A program made the position numbers and the translations under genes. Under the pieces are notes generated by a model. It had not been told where the DNA came from and made no database searches. It saw only the letters and a list, made by a program, of their open reading frames with translations. A DNA stretch of 64,000 nt from Rhodococcus rhodnii NBRC 100604 (GTDB taxonomy: Bacteria > Actinomycetota > Actinomycetes > Mycobacteriales > Mycobacteriaceae): contig NZ_BCXD01000006.1 in NCBI RefSeq assembly GCF_001894925.1, positions 62,001 through 126,000 of the forward strand, in the 5' to 3' direction. Shown piece by piece: positions 8,924-19,300 of the stretch; the first letter of the stretch is position 1, and every line of letters begins with the position of its first letter.

Positions 8924-10612
8924 GTGACCGACACATTCGACACCGTGACCCGCCCCGCGCCGCATCGCACGCACGACGTCCTCAACCAGTCGGCGCCCCG
9001 CGTCGACGTCGACGAGTACGCGCTCAACCCCGTGCTGCGCGAGGCCGTCGAACGTCACGACGGCGCGTGGGGCCACGGCGAACTGAGCGAGATCGGTGCG
9101 CTCGTGGGCACCGCGCAGTTCCAGCACGACGCCGACCTCGCGAACGTCGTCACGCCCGAACTCCATGCGTTCGACCGGTGGGGGAATCGGATCGACGAGG
9201 TCGAGTACCACCCGGCGTATCACCGGATCATGGCCGCGGCGATCGGGCACGGGGCGCACACGCGGTCGTGGGCCGACCCACGTCCGGGGTCGAATGTCGT
9301 TCGCGCAGCGGCGTTCATGATGTTCGGTCAGGTCGAGGCCGGGCACGCGTGCCCGGTGTCCATGACGCACGCCGTGATTCCGTCGCTCGAACTGCAGCCG
9401 GACGTCGCCGCCCGGTGGGTGCCGCGCGCGCTCTCGCGCACGTACGAGCCCGACCTCGGCACACCGGACAAGCCGTCCGCGATCTTCGGCATGTCGATGA
9501 CCGAGAAGCAGGGCGGCTCGGACGTCCGCGCGAACACGACGGTCGCGGTGCCGGCGGGACGTGGCGGGCCGGGGCAGGACTACCTGCTCACCGGCCACAA
9601 GTGGTTCTGCTCGGCGCCCATGTCCGACGCGTTCCTCGTCCTCGCGCAGGCGACAGGTGCTGCCGGTGAAGGACTTTCGTGCTTCCTGGTGCCGCGCGTG
9701 CTGCCCGACGGCACGCGCAACGTCTTCCGCATCCAGCGGCTCAAGGACAAGCTCGGCAACAAGTCGAACGCGTCGAGCGAGATCGAACTCGACGGCACCG
9801 TCGCGACGATGGTCGGCGAGCCCGGTCGCGGCGTGCGCACGATCATCGAGATGGTCGCGCGCACTCGCCTCGACTGCATCCTCGGCAGCGCGGCCGGGAT
9901 GCGGCAGTCGATCGCCGAGGCCGTGTGGCACGCGCGTCATCGCAGCGCATTCGGCGGTGTCCTCGTCGACCAGCCCGCCATGACGGGTGTGCTCGCCGAC
10001 CTCGCGCTCGAGTCCGAGGCCGCCACCGTCACAGCGATCCGGCTCGCCCGCGCCCACGACGAGGATGCGTCCGATCAGGACAAGGCGTTCCGGCGGCTCG
10101 CGACGGCCGTCGCGAAGTACTGGATCTGCAAGCGCGGCCCGCATCACGCGTACGAGGCGCTCGAATGCCTCGGCGGCAACGGCTACACCGAGGCGTTCCC
10201 GCTCGCGCGCCGCTACCGCGAGCAGCCCGTCATGGCCGTCTGGGAGGGCTCGGGCAACGTCATCGCGCTCGACGTCCTGCGCGCGATGGTCCGCGAGCCC
10301 GAGTCGGTCGCGGCGTTCGACGCCGAGGTGGACCTCGCGCGGGGCAGCAATGCGACGCTCGATGCCCACCTCGACGCCGTCCGCCGGTTGCTCGGCGAGG
10401 TCGCGACGCTGGACGCGGCGGGAGCCCAGGCACGGGCGCGGGTCGTCGTCGAGGCGATGGCGCTCGCGCTCGAGGCGTCCCTGCTCGTGCGCTACTCCCC
10501 CGCAGCCGTGTCCGACGCCTTCGTCGCGGCCCGTCTCGGCCCGGACCGCGGCGTCGAATACGGCGCCCTGCCCACCGGCCTGGACCTGGGCGCCGTCCTC
10601 GCCCGCGCCTGA
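8924..10612 (+). CDS. AidB-like acyl-CoA dehydrogenase
   Basis: A 562-residue protein of the AidB branch of acyl-CoA dehydrogenases, longer than the ordinary 380-residue enzymes. Characteristic segments are GMSMTEKQGGSDVRANTT (flavin/substrate site), ECLGGNGYTE and WEGSGNVIALDVLRA. The extra N-terminal domain starts with the NQSAPRVDVDEYALNP region found in AidB. E. coli AidB belongs to the alkylation response and binds DNA. Many actinobacterial relatives may instead be metabolic. The GTG at 8924 has GAAAGG 6 nt upstream and is preferred over the ATG at 8906, which overlaps the TetR stop and has no Shine-Dalgarno. Confidence 0.88.
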   Translation: MTDTFDTVTRPAPHRTHDVLNQSAPRVDVDEYALNPVLREAVERHDGAWGHGELSEIGALVGTAQFQHDADLANVVTPELHAFDRWGNRIDEVEYHPAYHRIMAAAIGHGAHTRSWADPRPGSNVVRAAAFMMFGQVEAGHACPVSMTHAVIPSLELQPDVAARWVPRALSRTYEPDLGTPDKPSAIFGMSMTEKQGGSDVRANTTVAVPAGRGGPGQDYLLTGHKWFCSAPMSDAFLVLAQATGAAGEGLSCFLVPRVLPDGTRNVFRIQRLKDKLGNKSNASSEIELDGTVATMVGEPGRGVRTIIEMVARTRLDCILGSAAGMRQSIAEAVWHARHRSAFGGVLVDQPAMTGVLADLALESEAATVTAIRLARAHDEDASDQDKAFRRLATAVAKYWICKRGPHHAYEALECLGGNGYTEAFPLARRYREQPVMAVWEGSGNVIALDVLRAMVREPESVAAFDAEVDLARGSNATLDAHLDAVRRLLGEVATLDAAGAQARARVVVEAMALALEASLLVRYSPAAVSDAFVAARLGPDRGVEYGALPTGLDLGAVLARA

Positions 10613-10621
10613 TCAGGCGCG
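10604..10621. terminator. 18-bp palindrome spanning two convergent stop codons
   Basis: CGCGCCTGA-TCAGGCGCG is perfectly self-complementary and contains the TGA of both convergent genes back to back. Both proteins therefore end in the same residues (ARA). With no loop it may be a cruciform or weak bidirectional terminator. No T-run follows. Confidence 0.4.
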
Positions 10622-11383
10622 TGCGTCGCGCCACGCGATGGCGTCGCGCAGTTCGGTGAGGTCGTACTCGGGCCCACCGGTGCCGACGGTGAACAGGGTG
10701 ACGCCCTGATCGACGAGCGCCTGTGCGCCGTCGGCGCCGGGCCACGACGTCGAGTGCGCGATGGCGCTCGGGTCGCGGCCGGCATCGCGGCAGCGGTCGG
10801 CGAGAATCCCCTTCTTGCGTTCGTGCGTCTCGAGATCGCTGAAGCTGTGCCAGATGTCGCCGTACTGGGCGACGAGCGGCAGCGTCTTCTTCTCGCATCC
10901 ACCTCCGATGAGGATCGGAATATGGCGGGTGGGGGCGGGATTCAGCTTCTCCAGCCGGGCGGTGATGCGCGGCAGGTACTCGCCGAGCAGATCCAGCCGC
11001 GAGCCTTTCGTCCCGAAGTCGTAGCCGTACTCGTCGTAGTCCTTCTCGAACCAGCCCGAACCGATGCCGAGGATCAGCCGCCCGCCGCTCATGTGATCGA
11101 CGGTGCGTGCCATGTCGGCCAGCAGATCCGGGTTGCGGTAGCCGCCGCCCGTGACGAGCGCGCCGATCTCGACGTTCGACGTCTGCTCGGCCCATGCGCC
11201 GAGCATCGTCCAGCACTCGAAGTGGGCGCCGTCCGGATCGCCGTAGAGCGGATAGAAGTGATCCCAGTTGAAGACGACGTCCACGCCGAGATCCTCGGCG
11301 CGCAGGACGGCGTCGCGGATCAGGCCGTAGTCGGGGGCGTGCTGGGGCTGGAGCTGAACGCCGATGCGGATCGGGTCGGTCAT
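10613..11383 (-). CDS. LLM-class F420-dependent oxidoreductase
   Basis: A 256-residue luciferase-like monooxygenase-fold protein starting MTDPIRIGVQLQPQHAPDYG. The DHMSGGRLILGIGSGWFEKDY segment is typical of the coenzyme F420 subgroup common in mycolate actinomycetes. The ATG at 11383 has GAGGAG 6 nt upstream; the much longer open frame upstream runs antisense through the permease gene and is not coding. The gene stands alone, convergent with the AidB-like gene. The substrate is unknown. Confidence 0.87.
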   Translation of the reverse strand: MTDPIRIGVQLQPQHAPDYGLIRDAVLRAEDLGVDVVFNWDHFYPLYGDPDGAHFECWTMLGAWAEQTSNVEIGALVTGGGYRNPDLLADMARTVDHMSGGRLILGIGSGWFEKDYDEYGYDFGTKGSRLDLLGEYLPRITARLEKLNPAPTRHIPILIGGGCEKKTLPLVAQYGDIWHSFSDLETHERKKGILADRCRDAGRDPSAIAHSTSWPGADGAQALVDQGVTLFTVGTGGPEYDLTELRDAIAWRDARA

Positions 11384-11445
11384 GCCGTTCTCCTCGTACG
11401 CGGGTGCGGGTCCGCTCCATCGTGCGCCCGGCGCCGCCCCCGCCG

Positions 11446-12837
11446 CTACCGGGCCGGCGTGTCGGCAGTCTTGCGGTCGTGTAGCCAGCACGCGAACGCG
11501 ATGGCCGCGGTGAAGGTGGTCGTTGCGATCAGCTGTCCCCGCGCGGCGGTGTCGAACAGCGCGAGGACGACGACGAGCCCGAGCAGCCCGAGCGCGACGT
11601 ACGAGAGGTACGGGAACGCCCACATCCGCAGCGGCAGTTCGCGGCCCTCGCGCTCGTAGCGGCGGCGCAGGATCAGATGCGAGACCGTCACGAACGTCCA
11701 GAGCACGAGAATCGTCGATCCGACGGCGTTGAGCAGCAGCGGCAGAACGCGATCGGGAGCCAGGTAGTTCAGCGCGACCGTCACGAAGCCGAAGGTCACC
11801 GAGGCGAGGACGGCCGAGCCGGGTACGCCGTTTCGGGCGAGCTTCGCGAATCGGGCGGGCGCAGCGCCACGTTCGGCGAGCGAGAAGATCATGCGCGAAC
11901 CGCTGAAGAGCATCGCGTTGAGCGACGACAGCAGCGCGATCACGATGACGATCGTCATCGCGGCGGCGGCACCCGGCACGTGCGCGGCGTCGAGCACCGC
12001 GACGAACGGTCCCGACGCGAGTCCCTCCGCCGTCCACGGCAGCACGGTGACCATGACGAACACCGAGCCGATGTAGAAGAACAGGATGCGCCACACGATC
12101 GACCGGACCGCCTTGCCGACGCTGCGGCTCGGGTCGCGCGACTCCGCGGCGGCGATCGCGACGACCTCGGTGCCGCCGAACGCGAACACGACGACGAGCA
12201 GGCCCGCCGCGATGCCGGTGAGACCGGTCGGCGCGAAGCCGCCGTGGGCCGTGAGATTCGACAGGCCGGGCGAGGTGAACGACGGGAACCAGCCCGCGAT
12301 CATCGCGACACCGATCGCGAGGAACACGACGATCGCGACGATCTTCAGTGCGGCGAACCAGAATTCGAACTCGCCGAAGCGCGCGACGGCGGTGAGATTG
12401 ACGAGCGTCAGCGCGCTCATGAACACCAGTGCCGCCGTCCACTGCGGGATCTCGGGGAAGGCGGCACTCGTGATCGCCGCTGCCGCAGTCGCTTCGGCGG
12501 CGATCACGATGACGACCTGGACCCAGTAGAGCCAGCCGATGGTCCGGCCCGCCGTGCGGCCGAGTGCCTTCTCGGCGTGCATCGAGAACGCGCCGCTGTC
12601 GGGATCGGCGGCGACCATCTCGCCCATCATCCGCATCACGAGGACGACGAGGAAGCCGGCGACGAGGAAGGACACGAGCACCGCGGGCCCCGCGACGCCG
12701 ATTCCGGCGCCGGATCCGACGAACAGTCCCGCGCCGATCGCACCGCCGAGGCTCATCATGACGAGCTGGCGGGGTTTCATCGCCCGGCGCAGCTCCGGCG
12801 CGGTCGTCGTCTGCTCGGTGCTCGCCGTCGTGCTCAT
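11446..12837 (-). CDS. Amino-acid permease (APC superfamily)
   Basis: A 463-residue permease with about 12 hydrophobic segments, of the GabP/AnsP-type amino-acid transporter family. The first helix carries the consensus SLGGAIGAGLFVGSGAGI, where unwound glycines bind the substrate backbone. Its ATG overlaps the stop of the amino-acid dehydrogenase by 4 nt (ATGA), so the two are translationally coupled. It probably imports the amino acid that the dehydrogenase deaminates. With the Lrp regulator and hydroxyphenylpyruvate dioxygenase nearby, an aromatic or branched-chain amino acid is likely. Confidence 0.92.
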   Translation of the reverse strand: MSTTASTEQTTTAPELRRAMKPRQLVMMSLGGAIGAGLFVGSGAGIGVAGPAVLVSFLVAGFLVVLVMRMMGEMVAADPDSGAFSMHAEKALGRTAGRTIGWLYWVQVVIVIAAEATAAAAITSAAFPEIPQWTAALVFMSALTLVNLTAVARFGEFEFWFAALKIVAIVVFLAIGVAMIAGWFPSFTSPGLSNLTAHGGFAPTGLTGIAAGLLVVVFAFGGTEVVAIAAAESRDPSRSVGKAVRSIVWRILFFYIGSVFVMVTVLPWTAEGLASGPFVAVLDAAHVPGAAAAMTIVIVIALLSSLNAMLFSGSRMIFSLAERGAAPARFAKLARNGVPGSAVLASVTFGFVTVALNYLAPDRVLPLLLNAVGSTILVLWTFVTVSHLILRRRYEREGRELPLRMWAFPYLSYVALGLLGLVVVLALFDTAARGQLIATTTFTAAIAFACWLHDRKTADTPAR

Positions 12838-14069
12838 CGGTCGCCCGCCAGCGGCGCGAGAGCGATACCGAACGCGGTCTCCGCGACACCCGTGGCGAGC
12901 GGTGCCACGGCGTGGGTCCGCTCGAGCGCTTCGCGAATGGTGCGCGAAACATCCGCGAACACAGCATGATCGCTCGCGGCGGCGTCACCGCCCATGAGTG
13001 CGGCGAAGGCGCGCGCCATGCCGCAGTTCGCGATGAAGTCCGGGACGACGGTGACGCACTTGTCGGCGTACTCGTAGGTCGGACCGTAGAAGATCTCGTC
13101 GTCGGCGAACGGCACGTTCGCGCCGCACGCGATCACCTCGAGACCGCCGTCCACGAGCAGATCGAGGTGCTCGCGGGTCACGAGGCGCGACGCCGCGCAC
13201 GGCAGGAAGACGTCGGCGCCGATGCTCAGGGCCGCGGCCGTCGCAGTGGGGCCGGACGCGATCGCGTCGTCGGCGCGAAGTGCGTTGCCGTCCTTGGTGA
13301 GCAGCAGCTCGCGGACGCGCTCGAAGGGAAGCCCCTTCGGTGCGAGCAGCGTCCGGTCGCGGTCGAGGATCGCGACGATCTCGGCACCCGCGCGGGCGAG
13401 GTAGTACGCCGCGGATGCGCCGACGTTGCCCCAGCCCTGGATCACGACGCGCTTGCCCGTGAGATCGCCCGCGCCGTACACGTCGTAGGCGTGGCGCACC
13501 GACTCGGCTACTCCCCAGCCGGTGACGAGATCCGAAACAGTGTGGGGTGACGCAGGATTCGGAGCAAGGTCCGGATGGGTCACGGGGCGGGCGATGCCGC
13601 TGCGCAACCGGTCGATGCGGTCGCCGTGGCCGTCCGCGCCGAAGTGCCCGTTCACGACGCCGTGCTGCGGGTGGCCGATGCCGAGCGCCTCGAGCGCCGG
13701 GACGACGTCGGCGCGCTCGTCGATGTTCAGGTCGCCGCCCGTGCCGTAGTAGGTCCGCAGCAGCGGTGCGACGGCGGCGAACCAGCGGCGCAGCACGCCG
13801 TCGCGGCGCGGATCGCGGGGATCGAAGTCGATGCCGGACTTCGCACCGCCGATGGGCGGGCCCGACACCGTGAACTTGATCTCCATCGTCTTCGCGAGCG
13901 ACTCGACCTCGCGACGATCGAGACCGGCGCGCATCCGGGTGCCGCCGCCCGCGGCACCGCCACGCAGCGAGTTGACGACGGTCCAGCCGCGCGCCTCGGT
14001 CTCGCTGTCGTGCCACTCGAAGACGATCTCGGGCGCGGATTCCTCGAACTTCTGCAGCAGGTGTCTCAT
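12834..14069 (-). CDS. Glu/Leu/Phe/Val-type amino-acid dehydrogenase
   Basis: A 411-residue NAD(P)-dependent oxidative deaminase. The substrate domain has TMEIKFTVSGPPIGGAKSG with the two conserved lysines. The Rossmann domain begins near GKRVVIQGWGNVGASAA. The ATG at 14069 follows GGAAGAAG; the frame extends upstream to 14153 without family similarity. The specificity (Glu, Leu, Phe or Val) is not decidable by eye. The adjacent permease, the Lrp regulator and the divergent hpd gene favour an aromatic or branched amino acid. It is the first gene of the dehydrogenase-permease pair. Confidence 0.9.
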   Translation of the reverse strand: MRHLLQKFEESAPEIVFEWHDSETEARGWTVVNSLRGGAAGGGTRMRAGLDRREVESLAKTMEIKFTVSGPPIGGAKSGIDFDPRDPRRDGVLRRWFAAVAPLLRTYYGTGGDLNIDERADVVPALEALGIGHPQHGVVNGHFGADGHGDRIDRLRSGIARPVTHPDLAPNPASPHTVSDLVTGWGVAESVRHAYDVYGAGDLTGKRVVIQGWGNVGASAAYYLARAGAEIVAILDRDRTLLAPKGLPFERVRELLLTKDGNALRADDAIASGPTATAAALSIGADVFLPCAASRLVTREHLDLLVDGGLEVIACGANVPFADDEIFYGPTYEYADKCVTVVPDFIANCGMARAFAALMGGDAAASDHAVFADVSRTIREALERTHAVAPLATGVAETAFGIALAPLAGDR

Positions 14070-14181
14070 GGCTTCTTCCGGGGAGCAGGTTCCCGGCCGG
14101 ACCGCCGGGCTGTTACCTGGCTCACTGTGAGCTGCACCACGAATGCGTCGCAAGCGGCGGCATCGGACCTGGTCGCCGCGC

Positions 14182-16128
<1,947 letters not shown>

Positions 16129-16251
16129 ATCGTCCCTGTACGGGGGATCGTGTTGCCGCACAGCAACTCCTCGGCGATCGATCGTTCGGGTCCGCAGAAT
16201 TATCTGTTGTGCGCGCGGCAGATTTTCTTGTTACGGTCTGCGTGTCAAAAC

Positions 16252-16268
16252 TTCACGGACCACGTGAA
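16252..16268. promoter_or_regulatory. Inverted repeat TTCACG-N5-CGTGAA
   Basis: A perfect 6-bp inverted repeat lies about 95 nt before the small DUF6131 gene, in the 235-nt gap after hpd. It is a possible operator. Nothing else recognisable was seen in the gap. Confidence 0.3.
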
Positions 16269-16363
16269 CATTATTGGACCCACCGCTTCATGTCGGTATG
16301 CGTCGCGCCGTCGTCGCCACTCGACGTCGTCGTGGTGCCGCTACAACTTCGAGGAGTACTTCG

Positions 16364-16519
16364 ATGATCGTTCTCGGAATCATCCTGCTCGTGCTCGGCT
16401 TCCTGCTGAACGTCCCGATCCTCTGGACGCTCGGCATCATCGCGCTGGTCGCGGGGCTCGTCCTCACGCTGCTGGGTATGGCCGGGCGCGCCGTGGGCGG
16501 CCGCAAGACCTGGTATTGA
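16364..16519 (+). CDS. DUF6131-family small membrane peptide
   Basis: A 51-residue peptide with GAGGAG 7 nt before its ATG. Two hydrophobic helices cover about residues 2-20 and 22-40. The tail is GRAVGGRKTWY, the pattern of the short actinobacterial DUF6131 proteins. It is probably an inner-membrane peptide of unknown function. It is monocistronic, ending at a strong bidirectional terminator. Confidence 0.82.
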   Translation: MIVLGIILLVLGFLLNVPILWTLGIIALVAGLVLTLLGMAGRAVGGRKTWY

Positions 16520-16559
16520 TCGACCCGCTCGTCACGCTCGGCCGCACGTCGGCCGAAAC

Positions 16560-16595
16560 GCGAGGCCCCGGAGCACCTGTGCTCCGGAGCCTCGC
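16560..16595. terminator. Bidirectional terminator hairpin
   Basis: A 36-nt inverted repeat with one mismatch: GCGAGGC-C-CCGGAGCAC, a 2-nt loop, then GTGCTCCGG-A-GCCTCGC. It lies between the convergent DUF6131 and metallohydrolase genes and probably serves both. Confidence 0.8.
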
Positions 16596-16601
16596 GCCGC
16601 G

Positions 16602-17117
16602 TCACCCGACCCGGACGCCGTTCTCCGCGTACATCGCCCGTAGTACGAAACCCGCTTCGTGTCCGATGATCTCGGCGACGAGCTCGAGCACGATCGCCGT
16701 GAATCCCGGCCCGTGCGCCTCGCCGGCATCCGGTGCGGGATCGAGATGGTGCGCGAGCTCGTGCAGCACGACGAGTTCGCGCATCGCCCATGCGGTGCCC
16801 CCGCTGTAGCCGGGCACCGCGATCACCCCGCCGTCGCGCTCGTAGTGCGCGGCGGCAGCGCCCTTCCTCGCGCGTACCCGCACCGGATCGGACGCGCGCG
16901 GCCACCGGGCTCGGATCCACCGCAGCCCGAGCACGGCGTCGGCGTACGCCTGGACCGAGTCGATCGACCCGAAGCGCCGCTCGATCGGCAGCGTCAGCGT
17001 CGAGCCCAGCATCTCGACCGTGCGCATCCCTCGCTGATCCGCGCGATCGAACATCGTGCGGACGAGTTCTTCGGCGTCGTAGACGAGCGAACGCTGCCGG
17101 TCACGGACGCGCGTCAT
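16602..17117 (-). CDS. TIGR04338-type metallohydrolase
   Basis: A 171-residue protein with a zinc-protease-like HELAHH motif (VVLHELAHHLDP) and a downstream EAHGPGF segment. This matches the small actinobacterial metallohydrolase family TIGR04338. The ATG overlaps the DUF2786 stop by 4 nt, so the two are coupled; the pairing recurs in related actinobacteria as far as I recall. No signal peptide is present. The biological substrate is unknown. Confidence 0.85.
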   Translation of the reverse strand: MTRVRDRQRSLVYDAEELVRTMFDRADQRGMRTVEMLGSTLTLPIERRFGSIDSVQAYADAVLGLRWIRARWPRASDPVRVRARKGAAAAHYERDGGVIAVPGYSGGTAWAMRELVVLHELAHHLDPAPDAGEAHGPGFTAIVLELVAEIIGHEAGFVLRAMYAENGVRVG

Positions 17118-17941
17118 GGCGCCTGCGTGCCGCCGCGCAACTGTGGGCGGGCGCCGGGAAGCTCCTCGGCTGTGCCGAGCCGGGCGTTGCGTCCGGCCCG
17201 GTCGCCTGCCCGCCGTGCGTGCGACGAATGACCGGCGCTCGCGCGGGTGGCGCGCCAGGAACCGCGGGCGTCGGAGTTCTCGCGATAGTAGTCGCGCAGC
17301 TCGAGGTCCTTGTCGCGCAGCGCCAGAGCGGTCTCCTGTGACGTCTCCGGAGCGGACGTCGCCTCCTCGCGCGCCTGCGTGCGCGCTTCGTCGAGCCGCT
17401 GCCCGATGCGCGCGGCGAAGGCCGTCTGGAAGTTCAGCCGTGCCGTGACGGCCGCGACGGGACGATGCTCGATCCGCAGCGTCCGCCCCGCGCGATCGAC
17501 GATGCGGCGCGCCGTCGTCTCCTCCCGGTAGCGGCCGGACTTCACGTACACGTCGGACGCGCGCACCATCTGCACGAGCAGGCTCGTGTACAGCTGCTCG
17601 CACACGTCGAGGTCGGCGGCGAAGCCGTACGCGAAGATCGTCGTCGACGTGTGCGTGATGTCGCACTGCACGTCGTTCGCCGCGGCGATCGCGACGAACA
17701 GATGCGCGTACGTGCGCAGGCCCTTCTTGCCGGCCTCCCCGATTCGGATGACGCGCTGCGTGGGCGTCGGCCGCGCCTCGCGCCCACGAGTGTGCGACCG
17801 GGCCACCGCGAGATCGATGGACGAGGCCGTCGCGAGCCGCTGCGCGGCGGCCATGAAGGCCTCCGCCTCGTGCGCGTTGTCGGTGGACTCCGCCTGCCTG
17901 AGCAGGCCACCGATGCGGGTGAGCAGCTTGTCCGAATCCAC
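17114..17941 (-). CDS. DUF2786-domain protein
   Basis: A 275-residue protein with an N-terminal DUF2786 helix pair (DKLLTRIGGLLRQAESTDN), a central conserved region and a charged, disordered-looking C-terminus. The frame is open to 18091. I prefer the GTG at 17941, because TACCCT lies exactly 7 nt upstream (leaderless start). The longer version would also cover the GntR operator and PHO boxes. It is coupled to the metallohydrolase downstream. The function is unknown, and the start is moderately uncertain. Confidence 0.75.
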   Translation of the reverse strand: MDSDKLLTRIGGLLRQAESTDNAHEAEAFMAAAQRLATASSIDLAVARSHTRGREARPTPTQRVIRIGEAGKKGLRTYAHLFVAIAAANDVQCDITHTSTTIFAYGFAADLDVCEQLYTSLLVQMVRASDVYVKSGRYREETTARRIVDRAGRTLRIEHRPVAAVTARLNFQTAFAARIGQRLDEARTQAREEATSAPETSQETALALRDKDLELRDYYRENSDARGSWRATRASAGHSSHARRAGDRAGRNARLGTAEELPGARPQLRGGTQAP

Positions 17942-17948
17942 GCCCGCG

Positions 17949-17954
17949 AGGGTA
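17949..17954 (-). promoter_or_regulatory. Candidate -10 (TACCCT) for leaderless DUF2786 gene
   Basis: TACCCT on the minus strand is followed by 7 nt and a GTG. No Shine-Dalgarno is present, so this supports both the start choice and leaderless transcription. Confidence 0.4.
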
Positions 17955-18015
17955 CGCGCCACGTCCGACACGTCCCCGGCCACGGACTTCTCGCATCCGC
18001 ACAACACACCCACCT

Positions 18016-18048
18016 GTTCGGATATCGTTCGCCGGAGCGTCACCCGCG
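18016..18048 (+). promoter_or_regulatory. PHO-box-like tandem 11-nt repeats before the phnGHI(JK)LM unit
   Basis: Three consecutive 11-nt units read GTTCGGATATC, GTTCGCCGGAG and CGTCACCCGCG. They resemble the GTTCACC direct repeats bound by actinobacterial PhoP/RegX3-type phosphate-response regulators. They end 35 nt before the GntR start and directly precede the GntR operator. Confidence 0.6.
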
Positions 18049-18050
18049 TG

Positions 18051-18070
18051 CCGGTTGTCCGTACAACTGG
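18051..18070 (+). promoter_or_regulatory. Probable GntR (PhnF-like) operator
   Basis: CCGGTTGT-CCGT-ACAACTGG is symmetric at 7 of 8 arm positions with a perfect GTTGT/ACAAC core. It runs into the Shine-Dalgarno of the GntR gene and could overlap the -10. Position and symmetry fit autoregulation by the encoded HutC-type GntR protein. Confidence 0.6.
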
Positions 18071-18083
18071 GAGCGCCACAGTG

Positions 18084-18869
18084 ATGGCCATGACGCAGCA
18101 GCGCTACCGGCAGATCGCCGACCAGCTCGAACAGGAGATCGCGCTGATGTCGCCGGGCGACCGGCTTCCCGGCGAACACGAGATCGCGACCCGATTCGGT
18201 GTCGGCCGGGCGGCCGCGAGAGCGGCGGTCCAGGAACTCGAACGTAAACAACTCGTGCGCCGCATCCGCGGGGCCGGGACGTTCGTCGGGCGCCGGATCG
18301 ACTACCTCATCTCCCGCGACCGCCGCCCGTCGTGGCACCGCACCGTGACCGAGGCGGGTGCGACGGCGCGGTCGGTCGTGCTCGGTCACGCCGCCGTGCC
18401 CGTCGACGGCGAGATCGCGTCGTTCCTCGCGTTGCCGGAGGGGACCCTCGTCCACCGCATGGAGCGGCAGAGCTACATCGACGAGCTCGTGTCGGGCTAC
18501 TCGGTGGAGTGGGTGGTCCTCGACGCCGTCCCGCATCTCGCGGACGGTATGCGCGTCGAGGAGTCGCTCGACGAGGTGCTGCGTCAGATGGGTTCGGTGC
18601 GCTCGGAGCGGTCGTGGTGCCGCACGGCGTCCGACGTTCCCCCCGCCGACATCGCCGAGCGGCTGCAGCTCGTCACCGCCGCGGCCGTCTGGGTGGTCGA
18701 GAGCCTCAACTGCGACAGCGAGAGCCGCCGTCCGCTCACCTACAGCAAGGCCTGGATGCGTGGCGACGCCGTGCGCGTCGTCATGGAGATCGGCGATCGC
18801 CCCGCGTCCACCCCCGACCCCGCTCGCGACAGAGCTACCACGAACGTGAAAGAGGTTGCCCACTCATGA
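18084..18869 (+). CDS. GntR/HutC-family regulator, PhnF-like
   Basis: A 261-residue regulator with an N-terminal winged helix (about residues 4-70, including LPGEHEIATRFGVGRAAARA) and a C-terminal UTRA effector domain. It begins the C-P lyase unit, and its stop overlaps the phnG ATG (ATGA). It is therefore the expected local repressor (PhnF type) of phosphonate catabolism. Start candidates are the GTG at 18081 and ATGs at 18084 and 18090; GGGAG at 18069 allows the first two. The inducer is unknown. Confidence 0.88.
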   Translation: MAMTQQRYRQIADQLEQEIALMSPGDRLPGEHEIATRFGVGRAAARAAVQELERKQLVRRIRGAGTFVGRRIDYLISRDRRPSWHRTVTEAGATARSVVLGHAAVPVDGEIASFLALPEGTLVHRMERQSYIDELVSGYSVEWVVLDAVPHLADGMRVEESLDEVLRQMGSVRSERSWCRTASDVPPADIAERLQLVTAAAVWVVESLNCDSESRRPLTYSKAWMRGDAVRVVMEIGDRPASTPDPARDRATTNVKEVAHS

Positions 18870-19300
18870 CATCCGAAGTCCTCTCGCGTGAGCGGATCAC
18901 CGAACTGCTCGCCGCGGCGACCGAGGACGAACTCGTCGCGCTCGCGGACGAGTGTCTGTCCGACGGAGCCGAGTTCACCGTCCTGACCGCCCCCGAGGTC
19001 GGCTCGATCGCCGCACGGGTGCGCGAACCGATCTGCCACGACCACTTCTTCCTCGGCGACGTGCTCGCGTGCCGCGCCGAGGTGACGCTGGCCGGAGTCC
19101 GCGGCTGGGCGATGCGGCTCGGCGACGAGAAGGCCGCGACCCTCGCCGCCGCGATCTGCGATGCCGAGGTCCAGGGCGGCCGCGGCGCCGAGCCGAGCAT
19201 CCGTGAGCTGTGCGAGCGCGTCGCACAGCGGCTCGCCGCGTCCGAGCGGGCCGAATGGGCCCAGCTCGAACCCACCGTCGTTCGATTCGAGGAGCTATGA
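18866..19300 (+). CDS. phnG: PhnG, C-P lyase core subunit
   Basis: A 144-residue subunit of the PhnGHIJ core. With PhnI it attaches the phosphonate to the ribose of ATP, releasing adenine. The family segment REPICHDHFFLGDVLACRAEV is present except for minor variation. Its length is near the E. coli 150 residues. The ATG overlaps the GntR stop, and the C-terminal stop overlaps the phnH ATG, so translation is coupled on both sides. Confidence 0.93.
   Translation: MTSEVLSRERITELLAAATEDELVALADECLSDGAEFTVLTAPEVGSIAARVREPICHDHFFLGDVLACRAEVTLAGVRGWAMRLGDEKAATLAAAICDAEVQGGRGAEPSIRELCERVAQRLAASERAEWAQLEPTVVRFEEL

Noticed and set aside
17942-18091. N-terminal extension of the DUF2786 protein to the ATG at 18091
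   Set aside because: It would overlap the GntR start, operator and PHO boxes, and the extra residues do not resemble the family. The GTG at 17941 has a well-placed -10.
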